Origin: Cenococcum geophilum 1.58
Lineage: Eukaryota > Ascomycota > Dothideomycetes > Gloniales > Gloniaceae
Reading direction: 5' to 3'
Length of the DNA: 64,000 nucleotides
Assembly (NCBI GenBank): GCA_001692895.1
Contig: KV748192.1
Coordinates: 2,476,688-2,540,687, forward strand
Below are positions 12,865 to 25,152 of the stretch, piece by piece. The notes beneath the pieces were generated by a model. That model made no database searches and was not told the DNA's origin. It saw nothing but the letters and a program-made list of their open reading frames with translations. Position numbers and translations under genes: made by a program. The first letter of the stretch is position 1. Each line of letters starts with the position of its first letter.

Positions 12865-13466
12865 GCACAGTGTGTTAACGCGTTGGAAATACTCAAATGA
12901 CGGCCGTACATGCTCTTGAGATCGTGAGACCCAAGACTTCATAATGTCTCGTCAAGTGTTACTGTCTAAGCTATAGCTATATTTCATTATGTATCAACCT
13001 TTGAAATAGATCAGTTAAATCATATCGGAAGGTTTAGGAGCACAGGAGCCGTGTCGGGGTATACCAAGCCTGGATCATAGATACCCTACGCTCAATCGAA
13101 GGCTTGCATAGCTCGTCGCTCTAAATAGTCACGGGCGCGATTTGCTTAAGAAGCCTGGGTTACTTTTTCGGCCCTGTCGAAACATTTTTAGTGTCCACCA
13201 GATCCGCCGCCAACGGGAGAGAAATATCACAAGAGTGCAATATCATTTGATTCAGAAAACAGTATGCATTTCTGTTTCCATATTTGTAGCGGTAATGGAC
13301 CTGATAAACCTGCTCTTACGCCCGCAATGCTAATAGCTATGCCACTAAACGCCTTGACTGATGTTTACAAGACATACGAAAATAGTCAGACCGTACGCTG
13401 ATATGCTCACCTGGAGATATTCTACTAAAGAGACACACGCACACGCTACCCAACCTCATTGCCTCA
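12865..13466. other. Convergent intergenic region
   Basis: Lies between the 3' ends of the CAP gene (+) and the glycosyltransferase gene (-). No gene or strong repeat seen; presumably holds both 3' UTRs. Confidence 0.4.
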
Positions 13467-15392
13467 TCACCACTGGATTCCTCTCCAGTCGAACTCTCCA
13501 TCGACATTTTTCCAGCGCCCCCCATTAATTGCACTCTCCCAGCCCATCATAACCGCCAAGATCCTACATCCTACACTGCTGACAGTGCAAACCACCGCAT
13601 CAGCTTTAGCTAGCACAGCCAAATCCATAAGATATGCTCGCCCTACTAACTCGCGGAGCCGCATCGCCTGTTCTGACACTTCCTGCGTGGTTTCCTTGCT
13701 CACCCCTACGGCAGCATTCGCTGTGGACGTTGATAGGCCGAGCGACCAGAATACATCACGGAAGAAACCGCCCTCCCAACCAGATATCTCGTCGATATAC
13801 CGATGCTTTTTGGGAGCAGCTGCCTCAAGTGTTGTTTTAGAAGCTAAGATGATACGGTCTTGAGCGCGAAGGGCTTGGCTCATTTCTGGGGTTGTGTAGA
13901 TATCAGGGTCGTCGGACGCAAGAACGAGCTTGGATGTCGTTTCTCCGGCCACGTCTTCTGCTGAGCCACTCAAGGTCCTAGTTTTGCTCTTGGATTTGCG
14001 TGATTTGGTTGAATTGGCGAAATGGGCGAGGAGAATCTCGCGAGCGGTATCGATGTAGCGGTCTAATGGCAGGTAGTCCTTTGAATACTGGTACTCATAG
14101 GGATGGCGATCACCGCGACGGACATGCATGCCAATGCTCATGCCGCCGGCTTCGGTGACAGGACCATAGAGAGCATCTGTTCGCTCTGTGACATATTTAG
14201 CATCGTCGGAGCGAAGGCTGAAAAGCGCTTCGTAACCCTCACGAAGAAGGGCAAATATGTTGTGCTGGCGCTGCACCTCCATTTTGCGCGCATCCTCAAA
14301 TTCTTCTGTGAAAGCATGGCCAAAAGTATGGCTAGTAGTAGCAGCAGAGACAACTATATGGCGGGCAGTATGAGGGCAAGGAAGAATTTGTGACTTTGGG
14401 GGTGAGAGGCAACCCGGAGAAGGTGGCGGAGCGAAATAAGTCGAATAATTGCCATATGGCCTGTTACGGTTAGTGAACGGCAAGTAGCCGAGGATTATGA
14501 TAATTAGGATAAGGATCAGAAATTGGGCATACCATCGACTATCATCGACAAAGAAAGCCCGACCTTCCTTCTGTGCCAACCCATAAGACATCCACAGTCC
14601 CATCAATGATTTCCCGAACCCAGCATCTGACGTCTCCATCACATATGTCAGACTCCTCTCGCAAACCATCATTCCGTTTTCCTCGTCAGATTGTTTCTCG
14701 ATCATTCCTTCGTCATCCACTAGCACATTTGGCTTTCCACTTGGCTGCGATGAGGGCAACAGTCCTTGCTCCTCTGCTTCTTGCACGTCTAAGAACCACG
14801 GGTCCTCCTGGTAATAACTTCTCATGCGCTTGGACAAAGTCTTTCCGGTTTCGGCAAGGTGGCGTGAAAGTTCCATAGACTGAGAGCATATTTCCAGGTA
14901 CTGCGCCGGCTGTAAAGGAAAGTCGTAGCTTGAAGGTATTGAAATAGTCCATTTAGATTTACCCTTTTTATCCGTCACGATGACAGCAGAGGGATCCTGG
15001 GGAAGGAGGCTGCCCCCGACCATTTCATAGTCTCCATCTCCAACTTCGCCAGAGTATTCGCTAGGGTAGTATGATTCAGTAGATAAGAGATGGCGAACAC
15101 CTAGCCACACTATAACTGTGACACCACAGAAAGCTATGAGTAGTCTTCGTACCAGGCGGAAATGGCTCGAGGAAGCCTTCTTGCCATGACGGGGGATTAG
15201 AGAAGGCAAGCTTGGAGAAGGTGGGGGAGATGGTGAAAGCAAGGCGCGGTGAGAGCCCATTCTCGGAGATAGAAAGGATGCAGAGCTGAGAGAGGAAGGA
15301 CCGAGCGAGGCGGATGCCGCCGACGAGACGGAAAGATTGGGATTTCGTCTGGCATGCATGGTTTTGGCGTGATGTGAGGCGTTAATGATCAT
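13467..15392 (-). CDS. Type II membrane glycosyltransferase-like protein (HVRRGD motif, fucosyltransferase-like)
   Basis: Exons 14533-15392 and 13467-14460 give 617 aa. The 72-nt intron (GTATGC...CACTAAC...CAG) rejoins VDDSRW to PYGNYSTYF. The intron has no stop and is a multiple of three, so it can be misread as coding. Layout: a Ser/Pro-rich cytosolic tail, one membrane helix (about residues 83-103, LLIAFCGVTVIVWLGV), then a lumenal domain. MHVRRGDRHPY (about 398-408) resembles the HxRR motif of GT23/NodZ-type alpha-1,6-fucosyltransferases. LVLASDDPDIY and DAVVCTVSSVGCRI match the later nucleotide-sugar-binding segments of that superfamily. A Golgi glycan-modifying role is therefore likely, but donor and acceptor are inferred. 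The start at 15392 is the first ATG; a second in-frame ATG lies 11 codons on. Confidence 0.78.
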   Translation of the reverse strand: MIINASHHAKTMHARRNPNLSVSSAASASLGPSSLSSASFLSPRMGSHRALLSPSPPPSPSLPSLIPRHGKKASSSHFRLVRRLLIAFCGVTVIVWLGVRHLLSTESYYPSEYSGEVGDGDYEMVGGSLLPQDPSAVIVTDKKGKSKWTISIPSSYDFPLQPAQYLEICSQSMELSRHLAETGKTLSKRMRSYYQEDPWFLDVQEAEEQGLLPSSQPSGKPNVLVDDEGMIEKQSDEENGMMVCERSLTYVMETSDAGFGKSLMGLWMSYGLAQKEGRAFFVDDSRWYAQFLILILIIIILGYLPFTNRNRPYGNYSTYFAPPPSPGCLSPPKSQILPCPHTARHIVVSAATTSHTFGHAFTEEFEDARKMEVQRQHNIFALLREGYEALFSLRSDDAKYVTERTDALYGPVTEAGGMSIGMHVRRGDRHPYEYQYSKDYLPLDRYIDTAREILLAHFANSTKSRKSKSKTRTLSGSAEDVAGETTSKLVLASDDPDIYTTPEMSQALRAQDRIILASKTTLEAAAPKKHRYIDEISGWEGGFFRDVFWSLGLSTSTANAAVGVSKETTQEVSEQAMRLRELVGRAYLMDLAVLAKADAVVCTVSSVGCRILAVMMGWESAINGGRWKNVDGEFDWRGIQW

Positions 15393-16369
15393 GTCGACTT
15401 TTGTTCATGGAGCGAATTTGTGAATCAAGCACGAAGGCAAAAGGAAAGGTACAATTGAATGAGTTCCCAAAGGTAGGCTGACGGGAATGCAGAAGATGAT
15501 GCACCTTGGCCTGCAGGTGCTTCGGAATGGAAAAAATATTGTTGTGTAGAGGCTGGCTAGGGGAGGTTTCTCTAGCAAACGGAAGCGACAGAGAAAGCAA
15601 TTGTAAGAGGAGAATAATGAGAGCAGCAATGGGGGACGGTCAATGGCTCATTCCAAGCACGTAGATGTATGCAGGCCAGGCTCCGTCGAGGAGTGGCATG
15701 GAGGGATAGAAAAACGGAGGGGGGTGGGCGAAGATGAGAGCGGGCAGTGGTAGGAATGGTGAAACAAGGCCAAAGTCAAAAAGGCACCACCAGAGGTCCC
15801 CGCCCCCCAGAGAGGCCCGGGCTTAGGCTCAGGTCTTCTCTTTGGTGGCATTTTGGTGCAGAGGGTGCAGAGGGTGCAGAGGGTGCAGAGGATGCAGCGC
15901 TCACTGCCTCAGCGTGGGCATAATGCGCTTTGATACGTCAATGAAACAGACGGTGGAACGAACTTCGCAGGTCCCCCCTTCTTCCGGGCATCCACCCCAG
16001 AGCCCCAGAGCACAGACAACGTCACATTCGACTTGAGACCCACCGCCAGTCTTTATACGGTTATACTATACATAGCCATCTAATAATACACGACTGCCCG
16101 CATCTCCACAATTATCCTCAATTAACTCGTACAGCATCAGTCAGATTGAATCGATGTCGACATGCAAGACAGGGTATCAAGTTGAACCTCCCAAGCGGGA
16201 TCAAAAACAAAACACCGCCAACACCAGAACGACCCTCTTGATGCAAAGGATGCGAAAGACGCCATCCCCAAATCGCTGCTCTTTTCCGCACTCAACGCCA
16301 GACTCCAAGCTCTGCTTACCCCACAATACCCCTGTTGATCGATATTCTCTCTCCCTCCCCCTGTACTTC
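15393..16369. other. Intergenic region with 9-bp tandem repeat
   Basis: Lies between the promoter of the glycosyltransferase gene and the 3' end of the kinesin gene, both on the minus strand. A tandem array of the 9-mer GGTGCAGAG, about five copies with the last one altered, occupies about 15855-15898. The rest shows nothing recognisable. Confidence 0.5.
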
Positions 16370-19364
16370 TCACCTGCTCTCGCTCACCATACGAAGACTG
16401 CTCCGCTGTGAACCCTTGGCTGAATGGCCCCCATCCACGCGTTCCGAGATCATTTCATCCAAGATTCGCGTCATCTCTTCCACACCCTTCCCAGATTTTT
16501 GCGAAGTGGGTGACAGCAGTGCTACAGGACTGATCGGCGAGCTCTTAAATTTCGAGCTAGCATTGCTTCCTTCGCTCCGGTGGTGGGATGTCCTTCGACT
16601 ATCATGTGACCCTGATGTGTCGATACCCAGATCCGCGACATCCCGTTTTCTCGCAGCAGAGCGAAGTGCTGCAACCATTCTGTCTTTATCATCCAGTCTT
16701 GCTCGAAGATCAGCAATCTCGGCATCCTTCTCCTTAAGAATCGCATCTATACCGCCATCTTCACCGCCGACAATCCTTTGAGAAAGGCTCATTGAGACGC
16801 GAGAATGACTAGATCGTCTTGCTTGCAACAATCTCTTTTCAAGTGTCCCGATGTAACGGTTTTTATCGGCCAGATCAGCCTGCAACGCACGAATTTGCAC
16901 CGCCTGGCTAGCAGTGCCATCACCATTCTCACCCAAAGAGTCGTCCTCCTCAGATCCGGTTTCGCCAATTGCACCGTTAGCACCAACAGGAGGTGAGGGA
17001 AACGAAGCTCCCGATGCCCCTGAGGATGTCCTATTCAGTGCGGGCACTTCGAGGGTAGCGTGGCTTGCTGAAGAGCGGGCTGAAACTGGGGCAAAGTCGC
17101 CATTGCTGAGAACCGAATTTCGGTTCTGTAAGCTCATTGATGAAAATGATCGGTTGGTGTTTACTCCCAAGGATTTGGAGCTAAGAATCAACCGGTTCAA
17201 GTGCTCGATTCGCTCTTTTAGAGCTGTCCTTGCAAGCTGCATTTCAAGCATCTGCTCTTCGTGCCGTTGCTCGGCTTCTAGTTCACGTGCCTTCTCTTCC
17301 TCTTCGTCTTTCTCCTCTTCTCTTGTCTCCTTGGCCTTGTTCTGCTCCTCGAGTTGCTTCCGCAACTCCTGAATTTCCATGCGGTATCGGTCGAGAAGCG
17401 CTCGACTGCCGGCATCGGCACCAGAACCAAGGGCTTCATCGGCCTTCTTAGCATGACTAACAATGTTGTTTTTAGCCCTTGAGGCAAACTTCAGCGTGTT
17501 CAAAGTTTCGCCCGTGTGGCTATGTGCTGCAGCAATGCTTCCCGTAGATCCAATCTGAATGGTGCAAAGAATACTAACCAACGAATTTCCGGAAAGTGCA
17601 GGCTGAAGTAAACGAGTAAGCTTGCTATCCCTGTAAGGCAGATGCTTGTCCTTGTTTGCGCCTCCCGCCTTATCCTTCTCTAGGCCTGCGGCTTTATCCT
17701 TATCACTAGAAAGGCGACCAATGACAGTGCCTAATGTGAGTAAACTCTTGTTGATATGGGAACCTTCTGTTCTCCTCTCCTTATTTTCTGCGGCCTTTTC
17801 GGAACCCGCCAGATCAATTAAACTCAGAGTTGAGACACGCACTCCTCCAGGTGCTACGGCAGATCTTTTGCTCTCTTGCAAACTTGTTCCGCCTCCAGGG
17901 ATCCGCTCACGACTCTCAACAACAATCTGAACGACAGCATGACTGCGCGAGCTTCGCGCGTTGAATTGGGTGCCAGCAACCCGCCTTGCATTGTCACCTC
18001 TAGCGATGACCCTGAGCAGCTGGGTCGGGCTCTGCACGATCTCTTCCTTCAATGGCGTCGCATAGACTCCGCGTTTACTATCTTCTCTGAGCTTGATCTC
18101 CTCCTGAGGCGCAGGTTGTCCGTTCATGCCAATTGTATTCGAACTAGAGAGTAGATCGTGGATCTTCTCATTGTAAATTTCAAGGTAACTGACTCGAAGG
18201 AGAAATTCGCGATGTGGTGTCTCCCTAATAAATGAGAATATATCGGTGATAGCCAGTGGAATAACACCTGGTGACGTTGCCGTTCCTTGCATCGAAAAGG
18301 TTTTACCGGTTCCAGTCATGCCATATGCGAAAACAGTGCCGTGGTAACCTTCCATGACGCGCCGCACGAGCCGCTTAGCAGCTGCATCGTATACTCTGGA
18401 GTTGTTATCTTGAGTGTCGAACACGTTGTCTAGAATGCCTCAAGTCAGAACCTAATCCGTCGGCACGTAGGATCCTGCGAAACGTACCATATATATATTC
18501 TCCACCTTCCCGCCCTTTGTAAGTCACCGAAGAACGTTTTGCATTAACCTCCCACTCCAACTCTTGCTTCCCATCATTGCTGCCTGCATCTGGCCGAACA
18601 CGAACACTGACAATGACGTTCCCTTTGCCATCTTTGTGGAGAGAATGCCTATCTGCTCCTCGCTTGTTATCGGAACGCCCTCTTATTTCCTCCTCGCCAG
18701 TATCTTCAAATGCAGTAGCGCTTGTTGCGTAGGAGCCCTGCGCCGATGAGGTTCTGCTTTGAGGCGGAGAAGGCAAGTTGAGCAGAGCACCACTCGAAAC
18801 TGATCTGGTCTCTCCGCTACCGTTCAAAAGACTCGGCGATGTTAATGGAGATTTTAAAGGAAACCCACGACCGGAGACTCTAGGGCTCTTCCTCCTTAGA
18901 CTGCTATCTCGAGATGGGACTGGTTTTGAGCCGGCTGAGAGCCGCTGATCTAATGAGGCCCCAGTTGGTGTAGAACTCGTGGACAGAGGACTGGGTGGGT
19001 GACTAGCTGTTCGTCCTATACCTTTTGGGGGTTGTGGGAATGCACCAATGCTAATCGTCTTTCGCAAACCCTTTCCTGGAGGGAGAGTAGGTGGCTCATT
19101 CGCGTTAAGAGTAGGGACGCTAGAAGTCGAATTTGAGTGAGTCTTTTGCTGTGGCCGTTGTGGCAAAGCTGACGAAGAAACAGCGCGTCCCGCTGTTATA
19201 GACGGTAGCAACGACGCCGAGGAACCTCGTCTACTAGAGTCCGTTGAGCCAGAAGTCGAGCCGACGGAGTTCTTACGAGACTTAGGTATCGGTAGGGAGG
19301 GCAAAGGGCCGGTTGGAGGATTGAGCGAAGGTCGTGACGGTCGTGGTAGGGTTGTTGTCGCCAT
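16370..19364 (-). CDS. Kinesin motor protein, Kip2/KipA-like
   Basis: Exons 18488-19364 and 16370-18429 give 978 aa. The 58-nt intron (GTACGT...CTAG) lies inside the motor and rejoins GGEYIY to DNVFDTQ. Layout: a Ser/Pro/Arg-rich, basic N-terminal extension (1 to about 240), a motor domain (about 245-620), then coiled coil and a disordered Ser-rich tail. Motor motifs: P-loop GMTGTGKT (about 329-336; most kinesins have GQTGSGKT), switch I NARSSRSH, switch II DLAGSE, and LPYRDSKLTRLL. The GMTGTGKTFSMQGT block and the basic N-terminal extension point to the Kip2/KipA (kinesin-7) group, which travels to microtubule plus ends and helps position growth in hyphae. Subfamily placement is from memory of motif style; the kinesin call itself is certain. 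Confidence 0.92.
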
Positions 19365-22112
19365 GATAACTTCGGTTGTGACTGATAGTTCAGCTCATCA
19401 AGAACTCAAACCTGTGAAGAACCGCCGTCCGTCCGGAAATGACAATCCTACGGGCCCTTTCTCGACGTGTTCATATCCTCGGGCTTCTCACTCCCTTGTT
19501 GGTAGAAGGTAAGATGCCAATGGAGTTATGCAGCGTTCCAGGATCGTCTTGGGAACTTTGGAGGTAGTGTCAAAGGACGGGGTTCCTCCCTGCGGCAAGT
19601 TGCAGAGGGTGACGGGTGCGGAGGACGAGGGACGGACGCAGGGTTCAAGCTTTGCGCACGTCCACGTATCTAAGGGGAACTCGGAGAATGACGTGCCTTG
19701 TGATTGCGCGCAAAGAAAATCAGGAGAGTCGAGACGTGGAGAACAGTCGTCCACATTCAACAAAAAAAAAAAATCAAGTATAGTAGCAAGGAACTGCGGG
19801 CTCCCAGCAGGGGAATATGAGATTGTCGATAAAATACAAGGATAACCAGTCCTAGGAGACTTTCTTTTGTCGGTCGCGAGAGGAGAGAAACCTCGGCCCT
19901 AACGAGAAACCAAAAGCCCCTTCCAAGCGTCGAGAAAAAAAAAAGGAGAGAAAAGAAGGCGAGGGCACCAACGATAAGTGACAATCCCTAAAACGGGTTT
20001 CGCAAATATCCCCTTAGGCAAGGCTCCTCCCAGCCGGCTTTCACCTAATAAAATGATCTACCTCGCACCTCCATAAGGCATTGCGGACGAAGATCGCGTA
20101 CAGTTCACTCCTTTTCAATCAAGCCGAGAGATAAGTTATTCCACGTCTACTTGACACTTCCCACTGCATGTTTTGGGACTGTAATTTATAAACCCCAATG
20201 CGGTCACGATATGTACAGTCATTAAGGTCTCAAGTGCAATAAAATGCCCAGAGGTCCAATCTGTAGGAGATATCCGGCTTCGAATCGGCTTCCTCGTATC
20301 GGATCACTCGGGCTACGACCAGGAGTTAAAATTAGATAGGGGCATAGCTCTTGGATGCTTTGCGATCACCTGAGGAGCCTATTGATGGCCAACGACATTG
20401 AGCAACGAACGTTGAATAGTTCCCCACGTCGTGCTAGGAGATTATATTGTGCCGCCCTCCAGGTCAAAACGCGTCGAGTAACAGGCTCTCTGGAGGGCTG
20501 GTTGGATTAATTTGCCTCCCATGGCGCCACACTTGTTGGAGATGGTGTTTCGCAGAGAAGCAACCACCAATCATTCGTGTATCGTACATCACAGCCCAGA
20601 CCATGTCGCAGTGCACAGCTTTACGCAGATTACTGCTTCGAAATGACGGATACCTGGAATCCCGGGGATACCCCAAGAGAGGACTTGCAACAATGATTGA
20701 TTAGGCGCTCTGAAAGGTTTGGTACTCGCTTTCTTCCATCACTTCAGCCTGTTAATAAACGACCCACTATCACGACGATCATTCAAGCATCTTCGAAACG
20801 ATCATATCTGTTCAATCAAAATCTAAGTAATTGGGAATTTAAGAGAAGGAAGCAACAAGGGCACAAAGGAAGGTGATTCCCGCAGTCCTCTAGCAACAAC
20901 TGAATTACCATACTATCCCTTGAGCTGGTACAATTCGTCCTACCGTTATCGATAAAAACTAGCCAATAGGATTAATAGGATCAAGGCTCCGTGATGGTTG
21001 TAGAATCTGCTGATTTCCATATACAATTGCTATATACACCCAATCTTTGGAGTTAAGTCGTTTAAGATAAGGCAACTAATATTTATCGTTTCTATAGAAC
21101 GGAATTTTGCAAGCAACGAATTTAGAGGAAGATTTAGGGTGCTATGGTTGTTAAAATTCGTGATATACAAAGGCTCGAAGGAGGGCAACGGCCACAGCCG
21201 CGGGGGTTCTTTGGCCTTCCGAGTCAATGGAATTAAATGTTGAGTTGGTGGAACAAAGTCTATATCATTAGAAGTACGATTAGAAGGCATGGTTGATTGA
21301 TGCATAATATTTGAATCTATGTAGGTATTGTTGAATCACACACAAACGGACCCCAACGCTTGACTAACGGCTCCAGTTCTATGCATACAACGGCTTCCTT
21401 GATCCTGGGACTCGAAAATAAAGTTCCTGTTGTCAGACGCGCCTTTTTCTCGCCCTCCAATCAATATGTCAACTTGTCCTACCTCAGTTTGGCGTACCCG
21501 TTGGTGTAGCCATTGACGCCGTTGGCATCCCTATTGGGTGTAGCGAAGAGTGGGGGAACGGATTTCACGAGACACTTGAGTTTTGACTTGTTGAGAACGA
21601 AGAAGTCTCACAGGAAAATACAAGCAAGAACGAGGAGCCTGAGCTGTATTTTATCGAGTGTAACCCAAGAGCACATACCGCCGTTGTTTTGTTTTGAGGT
21701 ACGGAGTAGTTGGCAGAGCGGTATCTGAAGATTATTGAGGTCGATGGCATGCGCAAAGAGAATGAAGGTGTTCTGAAAACACCTCACGTTGTAGTGCCCA
21801 ATAATCCAGCCAATTACTACTGCGTCGGCCATGACTTGGTTACACTGCTAGTACTCCCGACCCTTCAGCTGCTAGGTCAAGGATCTCTAGGAGACGTCCA
21901 CGGAGGCATGAGTGACTTCATCACACACCTGCTCTTCTGGAAGGACGGAACATTTGAGATTTGGGGTCTAATACTATTCTGGTGGCTATACCACGTGTAC
22001 TGGCCAACACAATTGCTCAATTGTATACTAATGGGAAGAGGATGGAGTCGCATCAACGTCAGCACCACAAAAAGGTTAAAATTTTAAGGAAGAGGTTGAT
22101 TGGAAAATGCAG
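19365..22112. other. 2.7 kb intergenic region, no gene seen
   Basis: Lies between the kinesin 5' end and the UTP13 3' end. Only short frames without domain or splice support are present, the longest about 125 codons at 21710-22087 with no recognisable motif. A/G runs occur at 19759-19771 and 19934-19943. Nothing else recognised. Confidence 0.35.
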
Positions 22113-24962
22113 TTACTCTGTCATAGCAACATCTTTGTCTTGAGCTAGTAGAGCTACGCTATTAGCTACTGCTGCTGTCCCTGCAACTTCATCCATCTCT
22201 CTCAAGGTGAAGTCTAGCAGGTAGCTCTCATCTACAAGTTCTTCCATCCGGCGGTAATGCCTCTCGGTATATGCCTTCAATGCATCCAGAACATCACTCA
22301 GACTGCCCTTGGCTTCTCCCTTCCCGGTCGGCTTCAGGCTTGCTAGCCGTGATGCAGGATATGATTTGACAAGCGTCCAGAGAATTCTCTGGGCAATCGA
22401 GGCGGTCCGGGCATTCGTGTTCCAGTCTCTGATTCTCAAGAGCAGCTTAAAAAGCTGTTCGTCGGCCAAGTTTGTCAACACTTCATCAACCGCCTTCAGC
22501 CCTGACATACTTCCAGGTTCCTGTACCTCACCTTCAACTACACTTTTGAATAGAGCGAGAAGCCTCGCCGGCTGGTTCAGTTGCAGCGCTAATGTAATGG
22601 CTTCACGGTAATTCCCGGTATGGGTAAAATTCCGTAATTTCTGATCAAGTTCCACACGCTCTGTCTCCGCACTCGCAGCCGCTTCCACAGTCGCGCTAGT
22701 TGTGTCGTTCCAAAATGTGATCACGCTGTCACCTCCACCGGAGACTAGGGCGTTAGAAGCCGGGTGCACAGCCAGTGCCCAGACACGGTCGGTATGGTTA
22801 TCTAACGTACATGCTACCTCGCTACTGGCGGTGTCCCAGACCTTCACCAGGCCATCGCCGCCAGCAGAAGCGATTTGAGCACCACGTTTGTCCCGCGCAT
22901 CGACGGGGCGAGTTGCCAGCCAAACAACTTTCAGAACACTATTCGTGTGCCCTTCGAGCGTCAGGAGACAACTATAATCGGCTAGGTTCCAGACTTTAAC
23001 GGTTTTATCGCCGCTGCCTGTTGCGATTAGGCCTCTGCTGCCGCTGCTACCGATTACAGGTGCATCTTTTGGAGCAAACTTGACCGCCCATACACCACGG
23101 CGGTGGCCGCGGAGAACCCCTTGCGTTTCGCCTTCTTCTGTAGAGTAAATCTTGACAGTGCGGTCTTGTGATGCTGACGCAAAGAGCGTAGAGGTGTGGT
23201 TGATGTCGATGGCGTTGATGTCCTTCTCGTGTGTTTTCCTAGTATAAGTGGCCCTAGAAGCTCCTTTGGTTCCTTTGGTTATGCTTGAAATATCCCAACG
23301 TTTTACGGTTTTGTCTTGTGAGCCTGTTATTAGAAATTGAGGGGGGTGGTCTAGCGGGTTTGTGTGGGCTGGAGAATTAATGGGAGGTGTCGAGTGTGGT
23401 AATGAGATTGCCCCAAGTGACTCGGCATGGCCAGTGAAAGTTGCATAGCAGGTGTATGAGTCGTGTTCTGGATCCAGTCTCCAAAGACGTGCTGTGTTAT
23501 CCTTTGCCCCTGTAGCAAGCCAATGACCTGACCAATCTGTGTCTAAACATATGATAATGCCCTCATGTCCTTTCAGGAGGGAAACGTCGGCCCCAAAGTA
23601 CTTCCCTCCAATCCCTGAATCCGTCGATTCCGAATCCGGCGATGTTAGCGATATGATTCGAATATCCTCTAGGTTTGTTGCTAATGCTAGTAAAGATAGA
23701 TCCGGCCCAACATATGCTAGGTCAATCACTTCGTCGTGGGTTCCAGAAATTCGACGTAAGATGGGTAAAGGATCTATGCTGCCTTTTGTCGGTGTGTTCA
23801 GCAGTGGTTTAAGAGAGTGAAGGACAAGAGTTTGGTCAGTATGAACGGAGAGGAGGTATGGAAGGCTTTCATGCTGTATGATATCCATAATCCCCTCCGT
23901 TTCTGCCCCAGTTCCCTGCTCTTTCGTTATCTCCCTTCCCCCAGTCATTGTCCATAGCCTCAACCGACCATTCTCGCCTCCAGTAAATATCACATCTCCT
24001 TTAGATAAAAACCCGACACTTTCAACCACTTCTAGTATGGGGATTGTGCACCGAATCTTCCATGTCCGTGCGTCCCATACTATGGCTGTCTTATCTCTGC
24101 TTCCAGACACCAGAGCATTCTCCTCAGGAGAAAAGTCCAGACTGCGCACCACTGAGATATGTGAGTCCAGAACTGCGACAGTGCTTCGCTTATGAAGATT
24201 CCAAATCCGTACTTTGCCATCTTCTGCACCCGAAGCAAGTCGAAACCCTAAAGTCGTCTCGATAGCTTCTGCTTGCAGCGCTTCTCCCTCACGAAACCCC
24301 CGCTCCTTTTTTCTTCGGCCCTTGGATGAATCTTCTACAACCTGACCAGAATTTTCAACTTCAAAGAAGAGCAGCGCGGATACAATACCGCTGTGCCCAT
24401 GAAACGTATGCGTTACAAAGCCCCCCCGAATATCCCAGACCTTAACGATACCATCGGCACCTCCAGTAGCAATTATCGTACCTGTGCCATCTACCGTCAA
24501 TGTGACAACAGGGGAAGAGTGAGGCTTTAGGGTTCGGAGAAGCTGGGTGCGAATTGGTGTATCTTCGGTAGGCGATGGTGTGAGAGAATATATTCGCATT
24601 GATAGAGATCGTGAACATATAATTAGGTGGGAGCCAGATGGGGTCACTTGGATCATTAGCGGTTCAATTCCTATGCATTTGCCGAAGTCTGCTTACAGGA
24701 AAGAGTTGTAATGACCTCTCCATCCTATTCTGCTTGTTAACAGTCAGATATTCAGATGGAAACTTATACAAGAGTGTAAACTCACTCCTTCTATCCGTGA
24801 GAGCTCTTCACCCGTTGCAAGATCAGTAAGAAGCGCATCTTCGACTAGACAGGTCGCAAGGATTCGACCGTCCTGGCTCAGCGCAACGCTACCTCCAGTG
24901 TATATTGGTTGTATGATCTTGGTGGCATCGTAGGTCGTCTTAATAGTCGCTCTTTGAGCCAT
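22113..24962 (-). CDS. utp13: U3 snoRNA-associated WD40 protein Utp13
   Basis: Three exons, 24786-24962, 24697-24724 (28-nt micro-exon) and 22113-24646, give 912 aa. The introns are 61 nt (GTGAGT...TAG) and 50 nt (GTAAGC...AAG). Splicing gives GEELSRIEG-DGEVITTLS-LTPSGSHL, continuous with the WD40 propeller. Many WD repeats follow (GGADGIVKVWD, SGSRDKTAIVWD, TGAKDNTARLWR, ASQDRTVKIYS, TGSGDKTVKVWN, GGDSVITFWND), forming the twin propellers of Utp13/TBL3. The helical Utp13 C-terminal domain follows (about residues 740-880). The protein is part of the UTP-B subcomplex of the SSU processome in the nucleolus, needed for 18S rRNA maturation. It is divergent from the unknown gene at 25153, with about 190 bp between starts. 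Confidence is high; the micro-exon is the least certain part. Confidence 0.93.
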
Positions 24963-25152
24963 GGTTGCACTTGCTGTGTAAAGGAATTCTGGGTCACCTA
25001 GACGAAGCTTTCATCCTCCTTCTCTTTTGGTTGTCCGGGTTATTGATTTTACAGTCACTTTTTCACGCTCTCACAAATTTCCCTTTATCGATAGACAGCT
25101 AGGCTGGCTCGTGCACGGACACACCTCGTGCACGCGTAGCTATTGGGGCATT
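24963..25152. promoter_or_regulatory. Shared divergent promoter, UTP13 / unknown gene
   Basis: Only about 190 bp separate the start codons of the minus-strand UTP13 gene and the plus-strand gene at 25153, so both must be driven from here. No clear TATA box or named operator recognised. Confidence 0.45.

Noticed and set aside
15855-15898. CRISPR-like or zinc-finger-site array
   Set aside because: Simple contiguous 9-bp microsatellite without spacers, in a eukaryotic intergenic region.
21710-22087. 125-codon plus-strand frame as a gene
   Set aside because: No recognisable motif, no splice support, runs up against the UTP13 3' end; composition like other chance frames nearby.
24661-24671. GGTTCAATTCC resembling a tRNA B box
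   Set aside because: It lies in a UTP13 intron; no A box, acceptor stem or terminator T-run fits a tRNA.
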